A stretch of DNA of 40,471 nucleotides from Crocinitomicaceae bacterium (GCA_022448165.1 JAKVAS010000015.1:1-40471); one strand, 5' to 3'; positions 26,541 through 35,609 are shown, counted from the stretch's first letter. Numbers and translations are program-made. Notes: generated from the letters alone by a model not told the origin.

Positions 26541-26669
26541 TTTAATTGTAAATAAAGTGCGGATCACTACCAACGTAGTTTTCTCGAAGATAAGAATAGA
26601 TTTGTTAACACCTAATTCGATCTCTCGAAGCAATTATCTGCATGGGATTGTAGGTCCTGTTGTCTACTT

Positions 26670-26843
26670 TTATATTTGATATAGTTTCGAATTTATCAAC
26701 TGTTCATTTTTCATTTTCACAAAGTAAAGTCCATAGGCATTACCACTCATTCCTTGTTCAGTTTGTTCATAGAAGTCATATGTTAAACCGTAAGAAAATT
26801 TATGCTGCTTTGTTTTTCCAAAGAATAATATTGAGTTTTTGAA
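26670..26843 (-). pseudogene. Probable remnant of a gene 3' end
   Basis: On the minus strand, in frame after the tetR stop codon at 26844, about 57 codons stay open to a TAA at 26670. They have believable protein composition (for example FSYGLTYDFYEQTEQGMSG and NAYGLYFVKMKNEQL) but no start codon near the front. It looks like the C-terminal end of a lost gene. The same frame as tetR may be chance. No family recognised. Confidence 0.35.
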
Positions 26844-27446
26844 TTACTTATTTAACCCCTCCAATCGTAATAATAAATAATCTCTAATTAAATAATTCAG
26901 AGTATATTCAGGATTTCTAAATATTTGCCTGTTAGTAACAATTTGGGTGACAAAATACTTGTCCAAAGTTCCTAGCAGTTCAATTGGCATTGGTCTAAAT
27001 AACCCATTATTCATACCTGTTAAGTATAATTCTTCCAATAAGGTAACAAATGAATCACTAAATAAATTGATCGCAGCCCAAGAAGTTGGATAATGGTTTT
27101 TTATATCATGCAAAAAAGAAATGGTGATATCGGATACTCCTGCTGAAAACTGTTCTAATAATCTCGAATATCTCACCTCTATAGGAGTAGTTTTGTCTTG
27201 TTGGATTTTGAAGACAATTTCCATAACAACTTTTATTCTCGTTTGACAAGCTGCTAAAATAACGTCTTCTTTACTTTCAAAATATTTGTAGATAGTGGCT
27301 TTGCTTTTTCCTGACATTTTAGCAAGGTCATCAATGGTCAAATCGGATAGCTCCACTGATTGCAATTTAACTAAAAGTAGTTCTAACCATTGACTCATTT
27401 TTGCAGTCTGATTCTTTCTTGATTTTTTGATTGCTTTTCTTCCCAA
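26844..27446 (-). CDS. TetR-family transcriptional regulator
   Basis: 200-residue repressor. The helix-turn-helix is LTIDDLAKMSGKSKATIYKYF, followed by a helical ligand-binding domain. The track's start is a TTG (LGRKAIKKSRKN); the next ATG, at 27398, starts MSQWLELLL right at helix 1, so the TTG start or one near it is plausible. It is divergent from the SOI-like/flavoprotein operon, with a large perfect inverted repeat between them that is the likely operator. The ligand is unknown but presumably related to the substrate of those enzymes. Confidence 0.88.
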   Translation of the reverse strand: MGRKAIKKSRKNQTAKMSQWLELLLVKLQSVELSDLTIDDLAKMSGKSKATIYKYFESKEDVILAACQTRIKVVMEIVFKIQQDKTTPIEVRYSRLLEQFSAGVSDITISFLHDIKNHYPTSWAAINLFSDSFVTLLEELYLTGMNNGLFRPMPIELLGTLDKYFVTQIVTNRQIFRNPEYTLNYLIRDYLLLRLEGLNK

Positions 27447-27555
27447 AATTTTTTCTTAAGAGTTTATGTTTTGACAAAATAACAATCAATGATAAAACTG
27501 AAAATAATGACGCGCTATTTAAACAAAACAAGACTCGTTAGTATCTTTTTTATAT

Positions 27556-27591
27556 AAAAATAAACTATTTAATGTTTAATAGTTTATTTTT
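27556..27591. promoter_or_regulatory. 36-bp inverted repeat, probable TetR operator
   Basis: AAAAATAAACTATT (27556-27569) is repeated perfectly inverted as AATAGTTTATTTTT (27578-27591) around an 8-bp spacer. It lies in the divergent tetR/SOI-like promoter region, 40 bp before the ATG at 27632. Confidence 0.75.
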
Positions 27592-27631
27592 GATGATTGA
27601 TTATTTACCTCATTCATTAAATATTGATATT

Positions 27632-28129
27632 ATGAATATAAGTCAAGAAAAATATTTTGGTCTAACCAAAAGGCAACGAGCTACTATTACCTTACACGGA
27701 ATGTTAGTAATTGTAGTAGGTAGTTTTGCTGGTTTTGCTTGGTTGATTTCTCTCTGTGGATCGCTTGAGTTATGGCCTATTCCACCAATTGAACTTTCAC
27801 TCCCTGACCAAAAAGAACTTTGGCGAAATGCACATCTTGGACCTATAGGTCATGGTATGATCATTCTTCTTATTGCTGCTTTAGCCCCTTTATTAAAATT
27901 AACGAAAAGAGAAGCTTCAATAATGGTGTATGCTACCCTGGTTGAGGTATGGTTTAATGTATTAGGGTTTCAATCTGCTCCATATACAACTAACAGAGGG
28001 CTTACAGCAGATGGTTCTTTCATTAATATATTTTCCTATTCTACATTTTATGTGGCAGTAATGGCTTCGTTTGTCATCTTGACATTATCTATCATGGGGA
28101 GTTATCGAACAATGAAAACAATCAATTAA
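27632..28129 (+). CDS. Styrene-oxide-isomerase-like haem membrane protein
   Basis: Integral membrane protein of 165 residues with four predicted helices, resembling styrene oxide isomerase (StyC). Shared landmarks from memory of StyC are LHGMLVI near the N-terminus (StyC GHGILMI), RNAHLGPIGHGM (RAHSGPALNGM) and NRGLTADGSFINIFS (NRGLT...DIFS). His68 aligns with the haem-ligand His58 of StyC. Asn64 aligns with His74 here, and the catalytic Tyr of the WxNVxF region appears to be Phe, so the reaction may differ. The track's start at 27572 lies inside the operator; ATG 27632 is preferred. The flavoprotein follows after 8 nt. Confidence 0.75.
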   Translation: MNISQEKYFGLTKRQRATITLHGMLVIVVGSFAGFAWLISLCGSLELWPIPPIELSLPDQKELWRNAHLGPIGHGMIILLIAALAPLLKLTKREASIMVYATLVEVWFNVLGFQSAPYTTNRGLTADGSFINIFSYSTFYVAVMASFVILTLSIMGSYRTMKTIN

Positions 28130-28137
28130 ATTAAAAA

Positions 28138-29484
28138 ATGGTAAGTAAAAAGGAAACAGATTATCTAATTATTGGAGCAGGTGCGATGGGATTGGCTTTC
28201 GCAGATGTTATTTTTAGCAAAACAAATGCAAAAATCACAATTGTTGATCGAAGGGATAAACCAGGCGGACATTGGATTAATGCCTATCCTTTTGTCAGTT
28301 TACATCAGCCAGCTGCTTATTATGGTGTTAACTCTTTGAAGTTGGGTAATAATACGGCAGACCTTTCCTCTAAACCAGAATTATTGGAATATTTTGAAAA
28401 AGTGATGACCAAGTTCATTGATAGTGGTAGGGTTGAATTTTTAGGAGGCCATAATTATGTGGGCGATGGAAAAGTTGTTGATTTGAACAATCCTCAAAAT
28501 GTGGTGACTTTTCAGATCAACAAAAAAATGGTTGATGCCACTTATATGAATGTTGAAGTTCCTTCCACTCATGTCCCTAGTTATCAGGTGGATGAAGGAG
28601 TTTCTTTAGTGCCAATCAATGATTTGCCAGAGGTTTATCATAATTGGGATAATTTCTACGTGGTAGGATGTGGCAAAACTGGAATGGATGCGATTTTATT
28701 TTTATTGAAAAATGGAATTTCAAAAGAACAAATTTATTGGATTGCTCCTAATGAAGCTTGGCTTTTTAATAGGGCTAACCTTCAAGTAAAGCAGGCTACC
28801 GAAATGGTACTTCGGCATTCTAAGGCACTCGTAAAAGCTTGGGAAGTTGAAGATATTTTTATCGAGAATGAAGAAAAGGGAAATATCTTCAGGTTGAATA
28901 AAAGCATTTTTCCAAAAAAATGGCGATGTGCTACAGTTAGTCCTGAAGAGTTTGAGCAGTTAAAGAAGATAGAGAATGTTATCAGAAAAGGTAGAGTATC
29001 AAGAATTACCAATAGCGAAATTATTTTTCAAAATGGTAAAGAATCTTTTTCAGGAAAATCCATTTTTATTGACTGTTCTGCTAATGGACTTTCAAAAAGA
29101 AAGAAAACGCCTATTTTCTCAGAAGCTAAAATTACTTTACAATCGGTTTTCTTTTGTCAACAGGTTTTTAGTGCAGCTTTGATCGCTCGAATGGAATTAG
29201 TGAATGCTTCTGATGTCAAAAAAAATAAAATTGTTCCTGTTCCTCATCCTGAGTTTAAAGAGGATTGGCATGGTGCTTTATCATTGAGTATTGATAATTT
29301 ACTGATTGCTACACGCTATTTTCCTTTGTGGATGTTTCGTTCAAGATTAAATTTCATGAGTCATGAACCAATTTATAAATATGTTTATTATGGTTTAATG
29401 GCATTTAAATTGGCTACTCCTGTGCGCAAAGCGGCTAAACGGTTAGATAAGGTTCACAATATTCAGGAAGTAGCAATGGACTAA
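28138..29484 (+). CDS. FAD/NAD(P)-binding oxidoreductase (flavin monooxygenase-like)
   Basis: 448-residue flavoprotein. The N-terminal Rossmann motif LIIGAGAMGLAFAD is followed by VDRRDKPGGHWINAYPF, as in FMO/Baeyer-Villiger-like enzymes. A second nucleotide-binding loop, VVGCGKTGMDAILFLL, lies at about residue 180. It may oxygenate or reduce a hydrophobic substrate handled by the membrane isomerase-like partner encoded 8 nt upstream. Styrene operons also pair an FAD epoxidase with StyC, but this flavoprotein does not look like StyA. The canonical BVMO fingerprint is not evident. Function is inference. Confidence 0.78.
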   Translation: MVSKKETDYLIIGAGAMGLAFADVIFSKTNAKITIVDRRDKPGGHWINAYPFVSLHQPAAYYGVNSLKLGNNTADLSSKPELLEYFEKVMTKFIDSGRVEFLGGHNYVGDGKVVDLNNPQNVVTFQINKKMVDATYMNVEVPSTHVPSYQVDEGVSLVPINDLPEVYHNWDNFYVVGCGKTGMDAILFLLKNGISKEQIYWIAPNEAWLFNRANLQVKQATEMVLRHSKALVKAWEVEDIFIENEEKGNIFRLNKSIFPKKWRCATVSPEEFEQLKKIENVIRKGRVSRITNSEIIFQNGKESFSGKSIFIDCSANGLSKRKKTPIFSEAKITLQSVFFCQQVFSAALIARMELVNASDVKKNKIVPVPHPEFKEDWHGALSLSIDNLLIATRYFPLWMFRSRLNFMSHEPIYKYVYYGLMAFKLATPVRKAAKRLDKVHNIQEVAMD

Positions 29485-29633
29485 TTCCCTCAATTTTAAA
29501 TTACGGATAACAATTGTATAAAACGCATTAATGTGTAACAGTGTTGTATGTTATTTTCTAAAGATTAATAACTTGGTGCTATATAATTTTTAAAATCTAC
29601 TCTTAACTTAGCTGGAACTGATAAAGAGCAGAG

Positions 29634-32177
29634 GTGAAAGATTATATTCTAGTCATTATATTTTTTGTGCCGTATTTCTTGTTCGGGCAAGAGGTGAAAT
29701 TTGAAGTTTTTAACGAGAATTCAGGCTTGCCAAGTACTCAAGTCTATGATATCTATCAAGATGAAAACGGATATCTATGGTTTGCCAGTGATCGTGGAAT
29801 TGCCAGATATGATGGGTATAATTTCGAATCTTTTGGCTTGAAAGATGGGGTTCCCGCTAATACTGTGTTTAAATTTTACCCGCAAGAAAACGGTAATGTT
29901 TGGTGCTCTACCTTTAATAATCGATTTTTTTATTTCAATACAACAGACTACAACTTTACACCGTATAGATTCAATGATACATTGGTGAAATACGCATTAG
30001 ATGCTGTTGTCAATGACTTACAAGTACTTGAAAACGGTGAAATTCATATTTCTTATATTAGACCATTTAGTCAGTTAAGAATAGATGATTCAGGTAAGGT
30101 TCTTGAAAAAAGAGTTTCGGATTTATTCGATCACCAAGCCGTTATTGAAAGGTCTAAAAATGGAGAAATTTTTAACTATTATTTAGATCCATCAGATGAG
30201 TTAATTGCTCGGTCGGAAGGAGGTGAAATTTGCTCCACACAGAAAATCATTGGTTCATCATTTAAATCTCTTCAAATAGGTAAATACAGTGTTTTTAGTG
30301 ATGTGAAACAGGTATATATAAAGCTGGGTGATCGATTGGTTGGGTCAATCGATAACGGCTTGTCTCCGCTTAACATTGGTAAATATGACGATACACATTT
30401 CTGGATCGGTTATCGAGATGGTGGTTTAGAAGTAGTTGATTTGGACGGAAATATAACGGAAACATACTTATCGGAAGAGTCGATTACCTTTTTATTAAAG
30501 GATCATGAAAATGGGATATGGATATCGACGCTTTCATCTGGTGTATTCTATTGTAAACGACCAGAGGTAAGAATCCATCTGTGGGAAAATGAAAAATACG
30601 TTTATAATTTGGCGAGAGACGTGCATGATAGTTTGTGGGTTAGTTTATACAGCGGTTCTAATTATTCGTACAAAAATGGGAGGTATAAGATGCGTTATAC
30701 TTCCAGGGATAAGCAACCTACTCCCATCGATTTCGATCAAAAAAACAGCAAATTGGCAATTCACACGAACGGTACTTTGTTCATGAATCATCAATTGTTT
30801 TCGCGGTTAGATACATTGGCTTATTCAATGAGTTTTTCTGAGGATAAACTTCTGTTTACTACGCTTGTTGGATGGGCAGTAAACAATCAATCATCTATTG
30901 CCTTTTATGACTCAAAACAACGAATTAAGGATGTTGTGTTCGCTCCTAATGGATTTTATTTAGCAACCCACAGAGGATTGATCTTTTATGACACCGTATC
31001 TCATAGGCAAACAGCGATTGGTGGCACTTCATTGAAATGTAGGATTGAAGATATTGAAAAAGTAAAAGATCGTTACTTGTTCGGGACATTAGGGTCTGGT
31101 TTGGTTGTTAAAGATAGGGATTCGTTTGAATCAATTCTCAAAGAGAAAGGCTTGTATAGTAATAATGTTAATAAGCTCTACACCGAAAATGACTCAACCG
31201 TATGGGTTTGCACAAGTATGGGATTAAATCGAATTGAATTCCACGCAAATGGAGAATTTTCGGTTTCAGGGCTTTCAAAGAGTGATGGGTTGATTTACAA
31301 CAATATCACGGATGTTGAAGTGATTGGTGATACGGTGTGGGTAGGGACACGATCAGGATTATGTTCATTTCCTAAGCACTTAATGAACAAAACTCAATAT
31401 CAAAAGGATATTGAATATTATCTGCGATTTATTGGTTTTGAAGTGAAGGATAAAGAAACTTTATCTCGAAAATTAACTGCGTTAACATATGATCAGAATA
31501 AATTAACCTTTCGATTTAAAGCAATTTCTTTTCGAAATAGTTCGAACCTTGTTTATCGTTATAGAATACCTCAATTGGAGAATGAATGGAATTATACGTC
31601 AGAATTACATTGCACATATGCTAGTATTCCATTTGGAGATTATCAGTTGCAAGTTCAAGTCAGTTCAGATAAAGAAAAATGGAGCCCAGAAATTACCCAA
31701 GAATTTTCTATTGCCCCTCCGTTTTATAGGACTTGGTGGTTTCTCATTTTGATCATGTTGTTAGGTTTGGGAGCTATATATTTGTTCTTTAAGCTAAGAG
31801 TATTGGTCTATAATCGTGATGTTACACGGGAGCTCATTCGATTGCTCATACAAAAGTTGAAAAGGAAAGAAAAACTGATCCTATTCCGCGAACAAGGAAA
31901 AGATGTGAAGTTGAAATCCTCGGAAGTGCTTTATGTGAAGTCTTCCAATAATTACATTGAAATCTTCACAAAGGATAAAACACATGTGGTTCGTTTCAAA
32001 ATTAGTGAGTTTTTGAGTATGACACCTGACCCTCTTGAGTATCTCAGAATTCATCGTTCATATATCATTCGCATTGATAAAGTGAACTCAAAATCGGGTA
32101 AAAATATCGAAATTAACGATGTCAATATACCTGTTGGGAAGTCCTACACTGAACAATTGGATAAAATCCATTTTTAA
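29634..32177 (+). CDS. Membrane-tethered one-piece regulator: Reg_prop propeller, Y_Y_Y, TM helix, LytTR
   Basis: 847 residues combining sensor and DNA-binding output in one chain. After a signal peptide (FVPYFLFGQ) come propeller repeats in the periplasm (STQVYDIYQDENGYLWFASD, NGIWISTLSSGVFYC, STVWVCTSMGLNRIE). A Y_Y_Y-like domain ends with PPFYRTWW, then one transmembrane helix at about 700-723, then a cytosolic LytTR domain from about 745 (LKSSEVLYVKSSNNYIEIF, LRIHRSYIIRIDKV). There is no histidine kinase, receiver or conserved phospho-acceptor between. The start is GTG at 29634 behind GAGCAGAG. Directly downstream are two genes for T9SS-exported proteins with shared direct repeats, the probable targets. 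Confidence 0.9.
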   Translation: MKDYILVIIFFVPYFLFGQEVKFEVFNENSGLPSTQVYDIYQDENGYLWFASDRGIARYDGYNFESFGLKDGVPANTVFKFYPQENGNVWCSTFNNRFFYFNTTDYNFTPYRFNDTLVKYALDAVVNDLQVLENGEIHISYIRPFSQLRIDDSGKVLEKRVSDLFDHQAVIERSKNGEIFNYYLDPSDELIARSEGGEICSTQKIIGSSFKSLQIGKYSVFSDVKQVYIKLGDRLVGSIDNGLSPLNIGKYDDTHFWIGYRDGGLEVVDLDGNITETYLSEESITFLLKDHENGIWISTLSSGVFYCKRPEVRIHLWENEKYVYNLARDVHDSLWVSLYSGSNYSYKNGRYKMRYTSRDKQPTPIDFDQKNSKLAIHTNGTLFMNHQLFSRLDTLAYSMSFSEDKLLFTTLVGWAVNNQSSIAFYDSKQRIKDVVFAPNGFYLATHRGLIFYDTVSHRQTAIGGTSLKCRIEDIEKVKDRYLFGTLGSGLVVKDRDSFESILKEKGLYSNNVNKLYTENDSTVWVCTSMGLNRIEFHANGEFSVSGLSKSDGLIYNNITDVEVIGDTVWVGTRSGLCSFPKHLMNKTQYQKDIEYYLRFIGFEVKDKETLSRKLTALTYDQNKLTFRFKAISFRNSSNLVYRYRIPQLENEWNYTSELHCTYASIPFGDYQLQVQVSSDKEKWSPEITQEFSIAPPFYRTWWFLILIMLLGLGAIYLFFKLRVLVYNRDVTRELIRLLIQKLKRKEKLILFREQGKDVKLKSSEVLYVKSSNNYIEIFTKDKTHVVRFKISEFLSMTPDPLEYLRIHRSYIIRIDKVNSKSGKNIEINDVNIPVGKSYTEQLDKIHF

Positions 32178-32187
32178 GAAGTATTAT

Positions 32188-32217
32188 TTCGCACCTATTT
32201 CAAAGTTATTCGCACCA
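32188..32217. promoter_or_regulatory. Candidate LytTR operator upstream of the first T9SS gene
   Basis: Direct repeats TTCGCACCT (32188-32196) and TTCGCACCA (32209-32217) are separated by 12 bp, so they are spaced by two helical turns. This 9-12-9 layout is typical of LytTR-domain targets. It lies 11 bp after the stop of the LytTR regulator and 82 bp before the T9SS gene. Confidence 0.6.
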
Positions 32218-32298
32218 AAGTGCTGTTTTAATTGATGTTGCTGGTTTTATTAAAAGGAGTTTTGCGCTCAGATAAATTTAACTAAACACAACACATTT

Positions 32299-34314
32299 AT
32301 GAAAAAAACACTTCTAGGAATGGCCTTTATGACTTGTAGTTTTATGGGCTTTTCACAAAATCTCGTTTTAAATCCTAGTTTTGAGGAGGGAGCAATTCCA
32401 ACAGAACAGGGGCAGGTTCATTTAGCGAATCATTGGACGTCCCATATTTCCAATCAATTTGACAATAATATTTTGGAAGTAGATTTACTGGATCGTGATG
32501 CAGCAAGTGCCATCCCATTGTTAAGTCTCCAGGTTCCATTAAATAGGTGGGGTGAATTAGAAACACAATATGGAGTTAATGGACAGGAAGAGGATGATCG
32601 ATATGCACATTTTTTTCAGCGGAAGGAATCTAGTATTAGTCCTCATCCTGATGCATGGACAAGAGAGATTTTAAAAGGAACGCTCGAAGATCCACTTGAA
32701 CCAGGATGCTATGATTTCTCCTTTTTAGCTGCAAGAACAGATTGGGTAATTTCCGCAGATGCCCACCAGCAAATAAAAGTATCTTTAGTATCGGGCAGTT
32801 CAGGTACTGGGTTAGAAATAATGACCACACCAATCATTGTCAACGCTGCGAACGGAAGCTTAGACTGGAATGAATTTTCTGCTTCAGTTACTATTCCAGC
32901 GAATAACACAGTAGTTTACGACCGAATTCTTTTTGAATTCGTTCAATATGATAATGTTCCAGGAGAAGTCATACAACATGCCTTTGTTGATCATGTTTCT
33001 CTTGAAAGAAAGGAAACGGATATTGTTATTTCGGGCAGCAACGTATTTTGCTCAGGTCAAGGAACCTTTTTGACTGTTCCGACGAATGACTATACTAATT
33101 ATCAATGGTTCTCAAGTACAAGTTCTCAACCTATTTCGAATCAGCATTGGATTTCAGTAAACACAGGGGGAATTTATACTGTAGAAGCATGGAACGACGG
33201 AGACATATGTCATGCTTCTAGTTCTATTGTGGTTACAGAAGCTTTGCTTCCAAGCATTGACGTTCCAGCGACCGTTAGTTTTTGTAATGGCAATTTTGCT
33301 CCATTGTGTGGACCAATGAATACGTCTGTTTATTCATATACCTATGCTTGGTATTTCAATTCTGGTCAAAATACGTCACTGATATCTAATGATCCATGTT
33401 ATACACCAGATCAATATGGAAACTATCAATTAGAAGTGACAAATCAATATGGATGTACTTCTATTCAGAATTTTGAGGTTGTCGAAGGTTCAGGCCCAGA
33501 AATTAATATTCCTAACTTATACTACGGATGTAAAACAAAAGGCCCTAAAACCGTTGGATTTCCTGGAGCGTTGTACAATGCAGCCTCTTATGCATGGACG
33601 TATAATGATGGATCGGGAGTCATTGATCTTCAACAAAATGGATACGAAGTCCCTTTTCAAGGAGACGGCGAGTATTGCGTATCAATTATTTGGGAGGATG
33701 CTGACAATCCCCTGGTTAATGGATGCCCTACAGTTTCCTGTTTTGAGGTGATGGAATGCTGCGAGCCTAACCCAGAATACAGCTCTTTAGAGTGGGATGT
33801 TGAGACAGGTTCAATCACTGTAACAAATTCCGCTGCGAATGCGGCTTACTACTCTTCTGAAGAGTATATTTTATATGAAAATTGTAACAACAATGGATGG
33901 GTGCAAGTTGATCAAATTACTTCTCCAGTCGGAACATTCTTGAATACAGTTGTTTTCAATGATTTAACGGAAGGCTGCTTATACAAAGTGACGCACAATG
34001 TTAAATCGGATTGTATGGGGATGATATTTTCTTATACAAAGCCTCCAGGGGGACTTAAGATTTCGATTTATCCAAACCCCGCAGTTCTTGGTAATGATGT
34101 AACGATAGAGATGACATCTCTTTCTGAAGCTGCAATTATGGAAGTGTATGATATGTTTACAGGAAAACTAATTTTCACATCAAGCTTGAAGCATGGAGCG
34201 CCAATTGAGATTGAAAACGCTGTATTCCCAAAAAGCGGAGCTGCTGGTGGTTTTTATCAAGTGAAAGTGTATAACAGCACAGAAAATATTTTTGAGAAAA
34301 TCATCGTTCGGTAA
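32299..34314 (+). CDS. Secreted multidomain protein with T9SS type A sorting domain
   Basis: 671 residues, exported by Sec (signal MKKTLLGMAFMTCSFMGFSQ) and then across the outer membrane by the type IX system. The N-terminal 210 residues begin NLVLNPSFEEG, a carbohydrate-binding-like jelly-roll start common in Bacteroidota surface proteins. Cys-containing Ig/PKD-like modules follow (ISNQHWISVNTGGIYTVEAW; YGNYQLEVTNQYGCTS). The C-terminus is a T9SS type A domain: LKISIYPNPAVLG...GGFYQVKVYNS...KIIVR. No enzyme motif is seen; adhesion or glycan binding is likely. The gene follows the LytTR regulator, with the repeat operator between them. Confidence 0.88.
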   Translation: MKKTLLGMAFMTCSFMGFSQNLVLNPSFEEGAIPTEQGQVHLANHWTSHISNQFDNNILEVDLLDRDAASAIPLLSLQVPLNRWGELETQYGVNGQEEDDRYAHFFQRKESSISPHPDAWTREILKGTLEDPLEPGCYDFSFLAARTDWVISADAHQQIKVSLVSGSSGTGLEIMTTPIIVNAANGSLDWNEFSASVTIPANNTVVYDRILFEFVQYDNVPGEVIQHAFVDHVSLERKETDIVISGSNVFCSGQGTFLTVPTNDYTNYQWFSSTSSQPISNQHWISVNTGGIYTVEAWNDGDICHASSSIVVTEALLPSIDVPATVSFCNGNFAPLCGPMNTSVYSYTYAWYFNSGQNTSLISNDPCYTPDQYGNYQLEVTNQYGCTSIQNFEVVEGSGPEINIPNLYYGCKTKGPKTVGFPGALYNAASYAWTYNDGSGVIDLQQNGYEVPFQGDGEYCVSIIWEDADNPLVNGCPTVSCFEVMECCEPNPEYSSLEWDVETGSITVTNSAANAAYYSSEEYILYENCNNNGWVQVDQITSPVGTFLNTVVFNDLTEGCLYKVTHNVKSDCMGMIFSYTKPPGGLKISIYPNPAVLGNDVTIEMTSLSEAAIMEVYDMFTGKLIFTSSLKHGAPIEIENAVFPKSGAAGGFYQVKVYNSTENIFEKIIVR

Positions 34315-34339
34315 GAATTACCTAACCGTTGCTGAAAAA

Positions 34340-34375
34340 TAAAAGCTCTACTCTTGAAAAAGGGTAGGGCTTTTA
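34340..34375. terminator. Bidirectional-looking terminator after the first T9SS gene
   Basis: AAAAGCTCTACTCTT pairs with AAGGGTAGGGCTTTT (15 bp with G-U pairs and a short loop). It follows the stop at 34314 by about 25 nt; the U-tract is better on the minus strand. Confidence 0.7.
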
Positions 34376-34428
34376 CAGTTTTGGGTCTAACAATTGTTAC
34401 AGCTAAGGAGTGTGTACTAATTGTACTA

Positions 34429-34458
34429 TTCACAAACTCATTTGTGTATTTCGCAAAG
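34429..34458. promoter_or_regulatory. Candidate LytTR operator upstream of the second T9SS gene
   Basis: TTCACAAAC (34429-34437) and TTCGCAAAG (34450-34458) are direct repeats with a 12-bp spacer, the same layout and core as at 32188. Both sites are followed by AAAGTG-(0-2)-GTTT(T)AATT and a TTTTG box 35-44 bp further on. Confidence 0.55.
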
Positions 34459-34513
34459 TGGTTTAATTAAAGTGCGATAAATTTCACCACCTTTTGCTTT
34501 AAAAAGAAACACT

Positions 34514-35443
34514 ATGAAAAGAATATTACTAAGTACAATTGTGTTAATAGCATTTGGTTTTGGAACAAATGCTCAAAATGTAAACATTCCAGATGTTAAT
34601 TTTAAAAACTATTTGGTCACGAACTCTGCTATTAATACGAATTCTGATGCTGAGATTCAAGTAAGTGAGGCGAATGCTTTTGGTGGAACTATAGATTGTT
34701 CAAACTTGGGGGTTTCAGATTTAACTGGAATGGAGGCCTTTATCTCTGTTACGGCATTTTATTGTGAAAATAATGGACTTACTACAATGGATGTAACACA
34801 AAATGTTGCTCTAACTCAATTGATTATTGGAGGAAATAATCTAGCATCCATCGATGTAACACAAAATACAGCATTAACGTATTTGTATTGTCAGAACAAT
34901 AATCTGTCTTCATTGGATGTTTCACAAAACATTATTTTGGAATATTTATACTGCTTTAATAATTCACTATCTATTCTTAATCTTGCTGATCATACGGCGT
35001 TAGTTGAGTTAAATTGTGCAGGTAATGTTCCACTCTCAATGTTGAATATAGCCAATGGGAACAATATTAATTTGCCTTGGTTTGATGCAACAAGTTGCCC
35101 AAGTCTTACTTGTATTCAAGTTGATGATGTTGCGTGGAGTACAACAAATTGGTTAGGTATTGATGCGGGTACTAGTTTTTCAACGGATTGTGGATGGGGC
35201 CTTGGTATTGAGGGGCTAATTGAATCAATTGATTTTAAAATTTACCCAAATCCAACTTCAACCCAAATTACGCTTGAAACAATAGGAGAAATTGAAAAAG
35301 TCTTAGTTTTTAATACGGTTGGATTATTGGTGCAAACCGAATATTCTGAATCGTTTTCAGTTGAGAACTTACCGACTGGGGTTTATGTTGTTAACATTCG
35401 TACAAATGATGGGGTTTTTCTTAGCCGTTTTGTAAAAGAGTGA
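34514..35443 (+). CDS. Secreted leucine-rich-repeat protein with T9SS type A sorting domain
   Basis: 309 residues, signal peptide ending TNAQ. The middle holds about five Bacteroidota-type leucine-rich repeats of 21 residues with the pattern LxxLDVxxNxALxxLxCxxN, for example IDVTQNTALTYLYCQNNN. The C-terminal T9SS type A domain begins FKIYPNPTSTQITLE and ends GVFLSRFVKE. It is probably a surface or secreted binding protein. It has a candidate LytTR operator like the preceding gene, suggesting common control. Confidence 0.9.
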   Translation: MKRILLSTIVLIAFGFGTNAQNVNIPDVNFKNYLVTNSAINTNSDAEIQVSEANAFGGTIDCSNLGVSDLTGMEAFISVTAFYCENNGLTTMDVTQNVALTQLIIGGNNLASIDVTQNTALTYLYCQNNNLSSLDVSQNIILEYLYCFNNSLSILNLADHTALVELNCAGNVPLSMLNIANGNNINLPWFDATSCPSLTCIQVDDVAWSTTNWLGIDAGTSFSTDCGWGLGIEGLIESIDFKIYPNPTSTQITLETIGEIEKVLVFNTVGLLVQTEYSESFSVENLPTGVYVVNIRTNDGVFLSRFVKE

Positions 35444-35609
35444 AATTTTAATAAGAATTTAGGGGGTACTTTTTTTTTGACATAGTACTGAGTTCTTTGA
35501 TACCGACATTTTTAGTGTAGGGAATTAAAGGCAAAATGAAATTTACAAGTTGTTATGAGTATTTTGTAACATTTGAAAGCATTTGTTTGTTTAATTATAA
35601 AACCTGCTC

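Noticed and set aside
32375-32909. Minus-strand ORFs inside the first T9SS gene
   Set aside because: Fully inside a well supported secreted-protein gene; no independent signals.
34768-35030. Tandem repeats of about 63 bp that could be read as a repeat array
   Set aside because: They are the codons of leucine-rich repeats within one protein, not a CRISPR or DNA repeat element.
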